From NCBI GenBank assembly GCA_035294855.1, contig DATGKD010000123.1:1-16848 (forward strand): a DNA stretch of 16,848 bases, given 5' to 3'. The translations under genes were made by a program, and so were the position numbers. This DNA comes from DATGKD01 sp035294855. GTDB taxonomy: Bacteria; Actinomycetota; Acidimicrobiia; Acidimicrobiales; UBA8190. Each line of letters opens with the position of its first letter. Within the stretch, counting starts at the first letter, position 1. Under the pieces are notes generated by a model that worked only from the letters and a program-made list of their open reading frames with translations, did no database searches and was not told the origin of the DNA. Below, piece after piece: positions 6,728 through 12,754 of the stretch.

Positions 6728-7875
6728 CCGTCGCCCTGGTCCATGAGACGGCGGAAGCGCTCGAAGAGGTAGCGGGCGTCGTGGGGGCCCGGCCCGGCCT
6801 CAGGGTGGTATTGCACGCTGAACCCCGGCACCCGCGTCAAGCGGAAGCCCTCGACCACGCCGTCGTTCAAGTTGACGTGGGTGACGTCGGCGGCCCGCTC
6901 GCCGGCGGCGGGTAGCGAGGAGCCGTCCACCGCGTAGTTGTGGTTCTGGCTCGTGATCTCGACCTGGCCCGTGTCGAGTCGGCGCACCGGGTGGTTGCCG
7001 CCGTGGTGGCCGAACGGCAGCTTGTACGTGCGCGCCCCGAGCGCCGCGCCGAGGATCTGGTGACCCAGGCAGATGCCGAACACCGGCACCCGGCCGATGA
7101 GGTCGGCGACGATGGCGGTCTGCACCTCGAGGGCCGCGGGGTCGCCCGGCCCGTTCGACAGGAAGACGCCGTCCGGTTCCATGGCGAGAACATCCGCGGC
7201 CGGCGTCGACGCCGGCACGACGGTCACCGTGGCGAGCTCGCCCAAGCACCGCAGCATGGTCTCCTTCACCCCGAAGTCGTAGGCCACCACGCGCCTCGGG
7301 CCGGACCCGCGTCCGTAGACCACCCGCGTGGACACCTCGGACACGAGGTCCCGGCCGCTCGTGCCGGGCTCCGCAGCGGCTGCCGCCCGCAGGCGAGCTT
7401 CGGACGCGGTGCCGAAGGCACAACCCATGGCGCCGTCGTCACGGAGGTGGCGCGTCAGCCGGCGCGTGTCCACACCGACGATGCCGGGGACCCCGGCGTG
7501 CTCCATGAACGCTTCGAGCGACGCCGTGGCGCGCCACGACGACGGCCGCGGCGGAAGGTCGCGCACGACCACGCCCCGGACCCAGGGCCGCGGCGCCTCG
7601 TCGTCTGCGGGCGTGGTGCCGTAGTTGCCGATGTGCGGGTACGTGAACGCGACCACCTGTCCCGCGTAGCTCGGGTCGGTGACGACCTCCTGGTAGCCGG
7701 ACAGGACCGTGTTGAAGACGAGCTCGCCGGTGGCCACGCCGTCGGGGGCATCTGCGCCGACGGCCTCACCCTCGAACACCTCGCCGTCGGCCAGGACGAG
7801 CAGGGCGGGCCGACGCTGACCCGGCCATGACCACGGGGCATCCGGCTCGAGGGCGGTGGCCGATCCGGTGCTCAC
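6724..7875 (-). CDS. carA: Carbamoyl phosphate synthase small subunit (glutaminase)
   Basis: CarA hydrolyses glutamine and channels ammonia to CarB. The 383-residue protein is of normal length. The N-terminal CPSase small-chain domain has LADGEVFEGEAVG, GELVFNTVLSGYQEVVTDPSY, and HIGNYG near 81-86. The C-terminal class I glutamine amidotransferase domain has the nucleophile Cys269 in FGICLGHQ, the oxyanion segment LSNGPGDP near 239-246, and the His357/Glu359 pair in QYHPEA. The segment SQNHNYAVD is also typical. GTG 7875 is chosen because it overlaps the pyrC stop as GTGA, has GAGG seven bases upstream, and gives the expected N-terminus. The much longer open frame upstream is only the shadow of pyrC. 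It lies just upstream of carB in the operon. Confidence 0.97.
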   Translation of the reverse strand: MSTGSATALEPDAPWSWPGQRRPALLVLADGEVFEGEAVGADAPDGVATGELVFNTVLSGYQEVVTDPSYAGQVVAFTYPHIGNYGTTPADDEAPRPWVRGVVVRDLPPRPSSWRATASLEAFMEHAGVPGIVGVDTRRLTRHLRDDGAMGCAFGTASEARLRAAAAAEPGTSGRDLVSEVSTRVVYGRGSGPRRVVAYDFGVKETMLRCLGELATVTVVPASTPAADVLAMEPDGVFLSNGPGDPAALEVQTAIVADLIGRVPVFGICLGHQILGAALGARTYKLPFGHHGGNHPVRRLDTGQVEITSQNHNYAVDGSSLPAAGERAADVTHVNLNDGVVEGFRLTRVPGFSVQYHPEAGPGPHDARYLFERFRRLMDQGDG

Positions 7876-9269
7876 CGTTGCGCCTCGGCGTCGACGACGA
7901 CGGCTTCGCCCCTGAAGACGGTGTGGCGGACCTGGCCCACGAGGCGGCGACCAAGCCAGGGGCTGTTTCGGCTTCGGCTGGCGATGCGCTCGGCGTCGAG
8001 GGTCCAGGCGGCGGCCGGGTCGATGACGCACAAGTTCGCAGGCGCTCCCGGTTCGATCGGCCCGCCCTGGTCGCCACCCTGGTCGCGGGCGAATCCCGCG
8101 ATGCGCGCCGGCTGCCACGACAGCAAACCGAGAACGGCGCGCATCTCCATGGGTGGCACATCCCCGCCGTTGCCGGCGCTCGACACCGACGCGCCGTTCG
8201 GGCCTCCCGCCAGCGCGGCCATCGTCACGGCGAAGGCGGACTGCAACCCGAGCATCCCCGGTGGCGCCGTGTCGAGTGGGGCATCTTTCGCCTCGGGTGG
8301 GTGCGGCGCGTGATCCGTGGCCACCGCGTCGACCACGCCGCGGGCGCACGCACTTCTCAGGGCGAGGACGTCCGCATCGGTCCGCAGCGGCGGGTTGACC
8401 TTGAACGTCGGGTCGTAGCCGCACAGAGCGGCATCGGTCAACGAAAGATGGTGCGGGGTGACCTCGGCCGTCACTGCCAGGCCCTCCGCCTTGGCGGCGG
8501 CCACCAGCGCGGCAGAACGCGCGGTGGAGAGGTGCAGGAAGTGCACGCGCCCCCCGGTGAGGCGGCACAACGCAATGTCGCGGCCGACCATCACCTCTTC
8601 GGCCTCGGCCGGCATGCCGGGTACCCCGAGCCGGCTGGACCACGCGCCTTCGTGCATGTGGCCGCCCGCGGCCAGCGCGCCGTCCTCGCAGTGCTGCCCG
8701 AGCGTCACCCCGAGGCCGCGTGCGTATTCGAGCGCGCGCCGCATCACGCCGGCGTCCTGCACACCCGCACCGTCGTCGGTGAACAGCCGGACGCCGAGAG
8801 AGGCGAGCTCGCCCATCGGTGCAAGCCGCTCCCCGGCGCGTCCCAGGGTGATCGTGCCCGCGACCGCCACGCGGCACACCGCACCCGACGCCAGACCGAG
8901 CACCTCGAGCGCCACGGCCGCGCAGTCCACCGGCGGGTCGGTGTTGGGCATGGCCACGACCGCGGTGAACCCACCCAGGGCGGCGGCGCGTGCTGCTGTG
9001 GCCACCGTCTCGGCCTCCTCGTCGCCGGGCTCACGCAGGTGGGCGTGCAGGTCGACGAGCCCCGGCGCGACCAGGCATCCCCCGGCATCGAGCTCCGTCG
9101 CCCCAGCCGGCACCGGCGCGCCCTCGCACACCTCGCGCACCGTGTCGCCCGACACGATGACGTCGGCACGCCGAGCGCCGGTGGCGTCGACGACCGTGCC
9201 GCCCCGGATGACCAATTGCTTCTCGCGGCGCCCCGACGCGGGACGGGTGCGGCCGGCGGCGTCAGCCAC
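7872..9269 (-). CDS. pyrC: Dihydroorotase, class I
   Basis: PyrC cyclises carbamoyl aspartate to dihydroorotate and is a zinc amidohydrolase. With the chosen start the product has 465 residues. Metal-site and substrate motifs are DLHAHLREPG (H75, H77), AMPNTDPP at 106-113, LFTDDG (D165, a bridging ligand position in class I enzymes), GQHCED (H193), HFLHLST (H246) and ATDHAPH (D319). The HxHLREPG signature and the length indicate class I rather than the shorter E. coli-type class II. The start is uncertain. GTG 9269 overlaps the pyrB stop by eight bases (GTGGCTGA) and is preferred. GTG 9299 would extend the protein by ten residues. A TTG at 9215, just before VIRGGTVVDATG, has GAGAAG close by and would give the shortest protein. 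Function is secure. Confidence 0.94.
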   Translation of the reverse strand: MADAAGRTRPASGRREKQLVIRGGTVVDATGARRADVIVSGDTVREVCEGAPVPAGATELDAGGCLVAPGLVDLHAHLREPGDEEAETVATAARAAALGGFTAVVAMPNTDPPVDCAAVALEVLGLASGAVCRVAVAGTITLGRAGERLAPMGELASLGVRLFTDDGAGVQDAGVMRRALEYARGLGVTLGQHCEDGALAAGGHMHEGAWSSRLGVPGMPAEAEEVMVGRDIALCRLTGGRVHFLHLSTARSAALVAAAKAEGLAVTAEVTPHHLSLTDAALCGYDPTFKVNPPLRTDADVLALRSACARGVVDAVATDHAPHPPEAKDAPLDTAPPGMLGLQSAFAVTMAALAGGPNGASVSSAGNGGDVPPMEMRAVLGLLSWQPARIAGFARDQGGDQGGPIEPGAPANLCVIDPAAAWTLDAERIASRSRNSPWLGRRLVGQVRHTVFRGEAVVVDAEAQR

Positions 9270-10263
9270 CGGCGGCAGGGACCGACACGCCGAGATCACC
9301 GGCGCCCCCGGACCCGAGGAGCATGAACAGGACCGCCATACGCACGGCCACCCCGTTCGCCACCTGGCGCAGCACCACCGACTGCGGCAGCCCGGCGACC
9401 TCGTCGGCGATCTCCACGCCCCGGTTCATGGGTCCGGGGTGCATGACCAGGGCGCCTTCGGCCAAGCGCGCGGCACGGCGCGCGTTCAGCCCGTAGGACG
9501 CCGCGTACTCCCGTACCGAAGGCAGGTACGCGCCGGTGCCGCGTTCGGACTGCAACCGCAGCAGGTAACAGATGTCGACATCGTCGAGCACGGCGTCGAA
9601 GTCGTGGGTCACGCCCACCACGGGCCAGCCCTCGAGAGAAGGAGGAAGGAGGCTCCCCGGCGCGACGAGCGTCACATTGGCGCCGAGCGCGGCCGTGGCC
9701 CAGATGAGCGAGCGTGCCACCCGGCTGTGGCGGACGTCGCCCACCACCGCGACGCGCAGGCCCACGAACGACTCGGTCCCGACCTTCTCGAGGGGTTCGC
9801 CCGCCCGCTCAGCGAGCACCTGCCGGATCGTGTAGCAGTCGAGGAGGGCTTGGGTGGGGTGCTCGTGCCATCCGTCGCCGGCGTTGACGACCGACGCGTC
9901 GACCCAGCGCGCCACCGCGGCTGGAGCGCCAGCCGCGGTGTGCCGTACGACGAATGCGTCGACGCCGAGTGCGGCCACCGTCTCGACGGTGTCTCGCAAG
10001 GACTCACCCTTCTTCACCGACGACGTCTCTAGGCCGAACGACAGGACATCCGCGGACAGGCGCTTGGCCGCGGTCTCGAACGACAGCCGAGTGCGCGTGG
10101 ACTGTTCGGCGAACAGGGTCACGACAGTCCGGCCGCGCAGCGCCGGCACCTTCGGGATCGCCCGCTGCCCGACTTCCACGAACGCGTCCGAAACCCGCAG
10201 GATCTCCGCGATGTCGTCGGCGCCGAGGTCGCTCACCGCGAGCAGGTGACGGCGAGGGGTCAT
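9262..10263 (-). CDS. pyrB: Aspartate carbamoyltransferase catalytic subunit
   Basis: PyrB condenses carbamoyl phosphate with aspartate, the committed step of UMP synthesis. The 333-residue protein has the carbamoyl-phosphate signature STRTR at 55-59 (in FAEQSTRTRLSFE), the catalytic-loop lysine region SSVKKGESLRDT at 81-92, and DGWHEHPTQALLD at 130-142, ending in the conserved HPTQ. VVGDVRHSRVARS marks the aspartate domain. Near the C-terminus are HPGPMNRGVEI and the helix VANGVAVRMAVL. No regulatory subunit gene (pyrI) is nearby, and none is expected in this group. ATG 10263 overlaps the pyrR stop as ATGA, so translation is probably coupled to pyrR, the regulator. The 3' end overlaps the favoured pyrC start by eight bases. 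Confidence 0.97.
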   Translation of the reverse strand: MTPRRHLLAVSDLGADDIAEILRVSDAFVEVGQRAIPKVPALRGRTVVTLFAEQSTRTRLSFETAAKRLSADVLSFGLETSSVKKGESLRDTVETVAALGVDAFVVRHTAAGAPAAVARWVDASVVNAGDGWHEHPTQALLDCYTIRQVLAERAGEPLEKVGTESFVGLRVAVVGDVRHSRVARSLIWATAALGANVTLVAPGSLLPPSLEGWPVVGVTHDFDAVLDDVDICYLLRLQSERGTGAYLPSVREYAASYGLNARRAARLAEGALVMHPGPMNRGVEIADEVAGLPQSVVLRQVANGVAVRMAVLFMLLGSGGAGDLGVSVPAAGG

Positions 10264-10829
10264 CGGGCCACGACGTCCCCCAGCACGACGCCTTCGAGGC
10301 TGACGTCGACCTGCTCGTCGATGCGCGTGGGCATGTTCTTGCCCACGTAGTCCGGACGGATGGGCAGCTCACGGTGACCGCGGTCCACCATGACGGCCAG
10401 CTGGACGGCTCGGGCCCGTCCATAGTCGGCGAGCGCGTTGAGCGCGGCCCGCACCGTCCGCCCCGTGAACAGGACGTCGTCGACCAAGACGACGAGGTTG
10501 CCCGCGAGGTCGCCCGGGATGTCGGTGACCGCCTCGGGCAGCACCGGGCGGATGCCGATGTCGTCGCGGTAGAAGGCGACGTCGAGCAGTCCGACCGGAA
10601 CGGTGGTGCCCTCCACCTCCTCGAGGACCCGGGCGATGCGGTAGGCGAGGGGCACGCCCCCCGTCTGCAGGCCCACGAGCACGATGTCGTCGAGGCCGCG
10701 GTTGCGTTCGACGATCTCGTGGGCGATGCGGGTGAGAGCGCGCTGCACGTCCTGCGCAGAAAGCACCTGGACCCGAGGAACGAAGACCCCACCTCGCGGT
10801 GGGGCCAGCCTGCGTTCTCGTTCGGCCAC
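10260..10829 (-). CDS. pyrR: PyrR, pyrimidine operon RNA-binding regulator / uracil phosphoribosyltransferase
   Basis: PyrR binds a hairpin in pyr mRNA when UMP is abundant and lowers pyr expression; many members also have uracil phosphoribosyltransferase activity. The 189-residue product shows the PRTase fold: RALTRIAHEIVERN near 30-43, LVGLQTGGVPLA near 51-62, DVAFYRDD near 83-90, and the PRPP-binding signature VLVDDVLFTGRT at 114-125. The C-terminus has VDRGHRELPIRPDYVGKNMPT, typical of PyrR. GTG 10829 is chosen because GGAGG lies six bases upstream. This gives roughly 15 more N-terminal residues than Bacillus PyrR. Codons 8-14 in that extension form a strong hairpin. It is first in the operon, and its leader contains a PyrR-type RNA motif, so it probably regulates its own operon. 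Confidence 0.96.
   Translation of the reverse strand: MAERERRLAPPRGGVFVPRVQVLSAQDVQRALTRIAHEIVERNRGLDDIVLVGLQTGGVPLAYRIARVLEEVEGTTVPVGLLDVAFYRDDIGIRPVLPEAVTDIPGDLAGNLVVLVDDVLFTGRTVRAALNALADYGRARAVQLAVMVDRGHRELPIRPDYVGKNMPTRIDEQVDVSLEGVVLGDVVAR
10787..10804 (-). other. Strong GNRA-capped hairpin inside the 5' end of pyrR
   Basis: Read on the mRNA strand, CCCCACC pairs perfectly with GGTGGGG around the tetraloop GCGA, and a flanking G-U pair can extend the stem. The element covers about codons 8-14 of pyrR, about 25 bases after the start codon. Its CCGCGAGG core is identical to that of the PyrR-type hairpin upstream, although one base of the PyrR consensus is missing. No T-run follows, so it is not a classical terminator. 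It may tune translation or be a second PyrR contact. The function is inference. Confidence 0.45.
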
Positions 10830-10835
10830 GAACGT

Positions 10836-10840
10836 CCTCC
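10836..10840 (-). promoter_or_regulatory. Ribosome-binding site of pyrR
   Basis: GGAGG lies six bases before GTG 10829 and fixes the pyrR start. It is one of the clearest Shine-Dalgarno sequences in the window. It sits only eight bases after the PyrR-type hairpin, close enough for bound PyrR to obstruct ribosome entry. Confidence 0.75.
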
Positions 10841-10848
10841 ACTCCGTA

Positions 10849-10866
10849 CGGGCCTCGCGGGACCCG
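10849..10866 (-). promoter_or_regulatory. Predicted PyrR-binding RNA hairpin in the pyrR leader
   Basis: The mRNA-strand sequence CGGGTCCCGCGAGGCCCG contains GGUCCCGCGAGGCC. This matches the PyrR-binding loop consensus ARUCCNGNGAGGYU at every position except the first A and last U. The ends CGGG and CCCG pair as a lower stem, with the conserved internal bases forming the usual purine-rich bulge and loop. The element is 20 bases upstream of the pyrR start and just before its ribosome-binding site. In mycobacteria PyrR is known to act on translation through such a leader motif rather than by attenuation. No terminator follows it here, so I infer the same mechanism. Confidence 0.8.
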
Positions 10867-10885
10867 CTTCACGGTCGTCCCGACC

Positions 10886-10894
10886 ACGCTAGCA
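10886..10894 (-). promoter_or_regulatory. Probable pyr operon promoter (extended -10)
   Basis: TGCTAGCGT on the minus strand fits an extended -10 (TGnTAnnnT), with TAGCGT as the hexamer. Transcription would begin near 10879, giving a leader of about 50 bases that includes the whole PyrR-type hairpin. No convincing -35 is seen 16-19 bases upstream, where the DNA is almost all G and C. This is the best promoter candidate in the 161-base gap between the divergent pyrR and hydrolase genes. I see no clear plus-strand promoter there for the hydrolase. Confidence 0.5.
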
Positions 10895-10990
10895 CCCGGC
10901 CGGGCGCGCGCGGCGACCGGCGGGGTCCCGCGGAGGGCGGCCGCGGGCGGCAGAGTGCGTCGCAGTTGCCCAGCGTGCCAGCATGACCCG

Positions 10991-11707
10991 ATGCCCTCCC
11001 CCGTCGTGTCGATCGCGCCGCAGGTGTGGCGAGTACCCACCTTCGGACGCGACCTCATCAACTCCTTCGCCTTCGTCGACGGCGACGGCGCCGTGACCTT
11101 GGTGGACGCCGGCCTGCGGGGAGCGACGCGGCGCATCGTCACCGCGCTGGCAGCGATCGGCCGCAGGCCCGAAGACGTCGCGCGGATCGTCGTCACGCAC
11201 GCGCACCTCGACCACGTGGGTCACGCGCGTGCGCTGCGCGCCCGCACGGGAGGGCTCGTGCATGTCCACGAGGACGACGCCGGGTACGTGCGCGACGGCC
11301 GCCCGCCGCCGCGCGACCCGGCGAGCCCGCTCGCCCGGGTCCTGTCGTTCGTCCACCGCCGCCAGGCGTCGTGCGACGTCGACGCCACCTTCACCGAGGG
11401 TGACGTGCTGCCGGTGGCCGGTGGGCTCCGGGTGTTGCACACCCCAGGGCACTCGCCCGGCCACTGCTCGTTCCTCCACGAGCCGAGCGGCGTTCTCGTG
11501 ACCGGGGACGCCCTCGTCAATTTCCGCTCGCGGGTGAACTATTCGTTCCTCACCGGTTGCTCGAACTTCAAAATGTCACAGGACACCGCCGACCGGCTCG
11601 GAGAGCCCGAGTACGAGGTCGCCGCGTTCACCCATGGGCCGGAGATCAGCGGCGGAGCGCGCGACGCGATCCGCGGCTTCCTGCGGAAGCGGCTCGCCGG
11701 CACCTGA
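10991..11707 (+). CDS. Metallo-beta-lactamase-fold hydrolase, function unknown
   Basis: This is a 238-residue soluble protein with no signal peptide or membrane segment. It has the complete dinuclear metal site of the fold: THAHLDHVGH (H70, H72, D74, H75), TPGHSPGH (H154), TGDALV (D173) and a final histidine in FTHGPE (H215). Similar single-domain proteins act as thioesterases, lactonases or glyoxalase II-like enzymes, but the sequence does not show the substrate. ATG 10991 is chosen because it gives the normal N-terminus of the fold (VWRVPTFGRDLINSFAFV). No strong Shine-Dalgarno precedes it, and the open frame to 10799 is pyrR antisense. It is the only plus-strand gene, divergent from pyrR and convergent with nusB (14 bases apart). 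It probably has its own promoter and is not obviously part of either operon. Confidence 0.9.
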   Translation: MPSPVVSIAPQVWRVPTFGRDLINSFAFVDGDGAVTLVDAGLRGATRRIVTALAAIGRRPEDVARIVVTHAHLDHVGHARALRARTGGLVHVHEDDAGYVRDGRPPPRDPASPLARVLSFVHRRQASCDVDATFTEGDVLPVAGGLRVLHTPGHSPGHCSFLHEPSGVLVTGDALVNFRSRVNYSFLTGCSNFKMSQDTADRLGEPEYEVAAFTHGPEISGGARDAIRGFLRKRLAGT

Positions 11708-11721
11708 GGGCCGACCCGGCG

Positions 11722-12147
11722 TCAGGTCCGGACCTGGCGGGCGACCGTCGACAACACGCCGTTCACGAAGGAGCCCGAGGCCTCGGTCGAGTACTGCTTG
11801 GCGAGCTCGACTGCCTCGTCGATGACGACCGCCACCGGCGTGCCTAGTTCCGCGAGCAGCTCGAAGGTGCCGAGCCGGAGGATGCTCCGGTCCACCGCCG
11901 GCATCCGCTCGAGCTCCCATCGCTCGGCCGCGCCGGCGATGAGCTCGTCGATCCGGGCTCCGTGTTCGGCCACGCCGGTGACCAGCTCTGCAGCAAAGGG
12001 GTCGGCGGGGACGCGCAGCTCGGCGAGGACCTCGAGTGGTTCTGACCGCTTCATCTCGGCTTCGTAGAGCAAGCCGAGCGCCCGCTCGCGCGCTTCATGG
12101 CGGGGGCCGGCCGGTGCTTCACTTCCCCAATCCGCCCCGTCTCCCAT
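11722..12147 (-). CDS. nusB: Transcription antitermination factor NusB
   Basis: NusB binds boxA RNA with NusE (S10) and supports antitermination on rRNA operons. The 141-residue all-helical protein fits the family: PRHEARERALGLLYEAEMKR near 15-34, FAAELVTGVAEHGARIDELI near 51-70, the MPAVDRSILRLGTFELL signature near 82-98, and VVIDEAVELAKQYSTEASGSFVNGVL near 107-132. ATG 12147 is chosen because conserved sequence begins about 15 residues later. In-frame GTGs at 12162 and 12174, inside a small tandem repeat, are alternatives, and no Shine-Dalgarno decides among them. It follows efp after 46 bases, the usual efp-nusB pairing, and ends the minus-strand block. It converges on the hydrolase gene. 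Confidence 0.94.
   Translation of the reverse strand: MGDGADWGSEAPAGPRHEARERALGLLYEAEMKRSEPLEVLAELRVPADPFAAELVTGVAEHGARIDELIAGAAERWELERMPAVDRSILRLGTFELLAELGTPVAVVIDEAVELAKQYSTEASGSFVNGVLSTVARQVRT
11723..11736. repeat. Perfect 14-base palindrome between convergent genes
   Basis: CAGGTCCGGACCTG is its own reverse complement. It overlaps the last codons and stop of nusB, 15 bases past the stop of the plus-strand hydrolase. In RNA the arms could fold as a short hairpin from either direction. No T-run follows on either strand, so a terminator role is only a possibility. It is the sole terminator-like element seen at this convergent junction. Confidence 0.35.
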
Positions 12148-12150
12148 CGG

Positions 12151-12182
12151 ACCGTCACCCACCGAGACCGTCACCCACTGAG
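12151..12182 (-). repeat. Two-copy 16-base tandem repeat in the efp-nusB gap
   Basis: On the mRNA strand GGTCTCAGTGGGTGAC is followed directly by GGTCTCGGTGGGTGAC, differing at one base, then by a partial third start (GGTCC). It fills most of the 46 bases between efp and nusB, just before the nusB ATG. Each copy carries GTG and GGTG stretches that could serve as weak starts or ribosome contacts. The unit is not a multiple of three, so copy-number change would shift any frame starting within it. Confidence 0.7.
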
Positions 12183-12193
12183 ACCGCGCCGAG

Positions 12194-12754
12194 TTAGGCG
12201 CGGGTGATGTACTCGCCCGTGCGAGTGTCGACCTTGATGCGGTCCCCCGGGTTGACGAACAGCGGCACCTGCACGACGAGGCCCGTTTCCACGGTGGCGG
12301 GTTTGCGGGCCCCCGACACCCGGTCACCTTGGACTCCGGGCTCCGTTGCGGCCACGGCGAGCTCGACCGCGGCGGGTAGGTCCACCCCCACGATCTCGCC
12401 CTGGTACATCTGCAGCACCGCGTTGTCCCCCTCTTTCAGGTAGGACGCGGCGGCACCGAGCGCGCCGGGCGCGACGTGCATCTGGTCGTACGACGTGACG
12501 TCCATGAACACGTAGTCCGTCCCGTCGCGGTACAGGTACTGCATCTCGCGCTTGTCGACGATCGCCTGCTCCACGCGCTCGTCGGCTCGGAAGGTCCGTT
12601 CGAGGACCGCCCCCGTGCGCACGTTCTTGAGCTTGGTGCGCACGAAGGCACCGCCCTTGCCCGGTTTCACGTGCTGGAACTCGACGACCGAGAACAGCCC
12701 GTCGGCGAGGTCGAGCGTCATGCCGTTGCGCAGGTCGTTGGTCGTGACAGCCAT
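12194..12754 (-). CDS. efp: Translation elongation factor P
   Basis: EF-P binds between the P and E sites of stalled ribosomes and speeds peptide bond formation at proline runs. The 186-residue product has the three-domain length of the family. Domain I holds the tip loop HVKPGKGGAFVRTKLKNV with Lys33 at the position that is modified in some bacteria. It continues with TFRADERVEQAIVDKREMQYLY, and domain III ends VQVPLFVNPGDRIKVDTRTGEY, the EF-P signature. No modification genes (epmA, epmB) are in the window; actinobacterial EF-P generally works with other or no modification. ATG 12754 overlaps the peptidase stop as TGATG. The M24 peptidase-efp-nusB order is common in actinobacteria and many Firmicutes. 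Confidence 0.97.
   Translation of the reverse strand: MAVTTNDLRNGMTLDLADGLFSVVEFQHVKPGKGGAFVRTKLKNVRTGAVLERTFRADERVEQAIVDKREMQYLYRDGTDYVFMDVTSYDQMHVAPGALGAAASYLKEGDNAVLQMYQGEIVGVDLPAAVELAVAATEPGVQGDRVSGARKPATVETGLVVQVPLFVNPGDRIKVDTRTGEYITRA

Noticed and set aside
3366..6746. Open plus-strand frame of 1126 codons antisense to carB
   Set aside because: It is an exact mirror of a certain gene. In GC-rich DNA with G/C third positions the opposing frame rarely has stops, and the translation is Arg/Gly/His-rich without recognisable domains.
7876..8877. Possible 330-residue N-terminal extension of CarA
   Set aside because: It is a shadow frame of pyrC. The real carA start at 7875 gives the normal family length.
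10873..10885. Small hairpin GGTCG-loop-CGACC in the pyr leader just after the -10
   Set aside because: Five pairs with a three-base loop, probably spanning the transcription start. This is too weak and too likely by chance in such GC-rich DNA to call.
10867..10990. Searched for a plus-strand promoter and leader for the hydrolase gene
   Set aside because: TTGCCC near 10967 and TAGCAC near 10890 were considered, but no pair with proper spacing was found.
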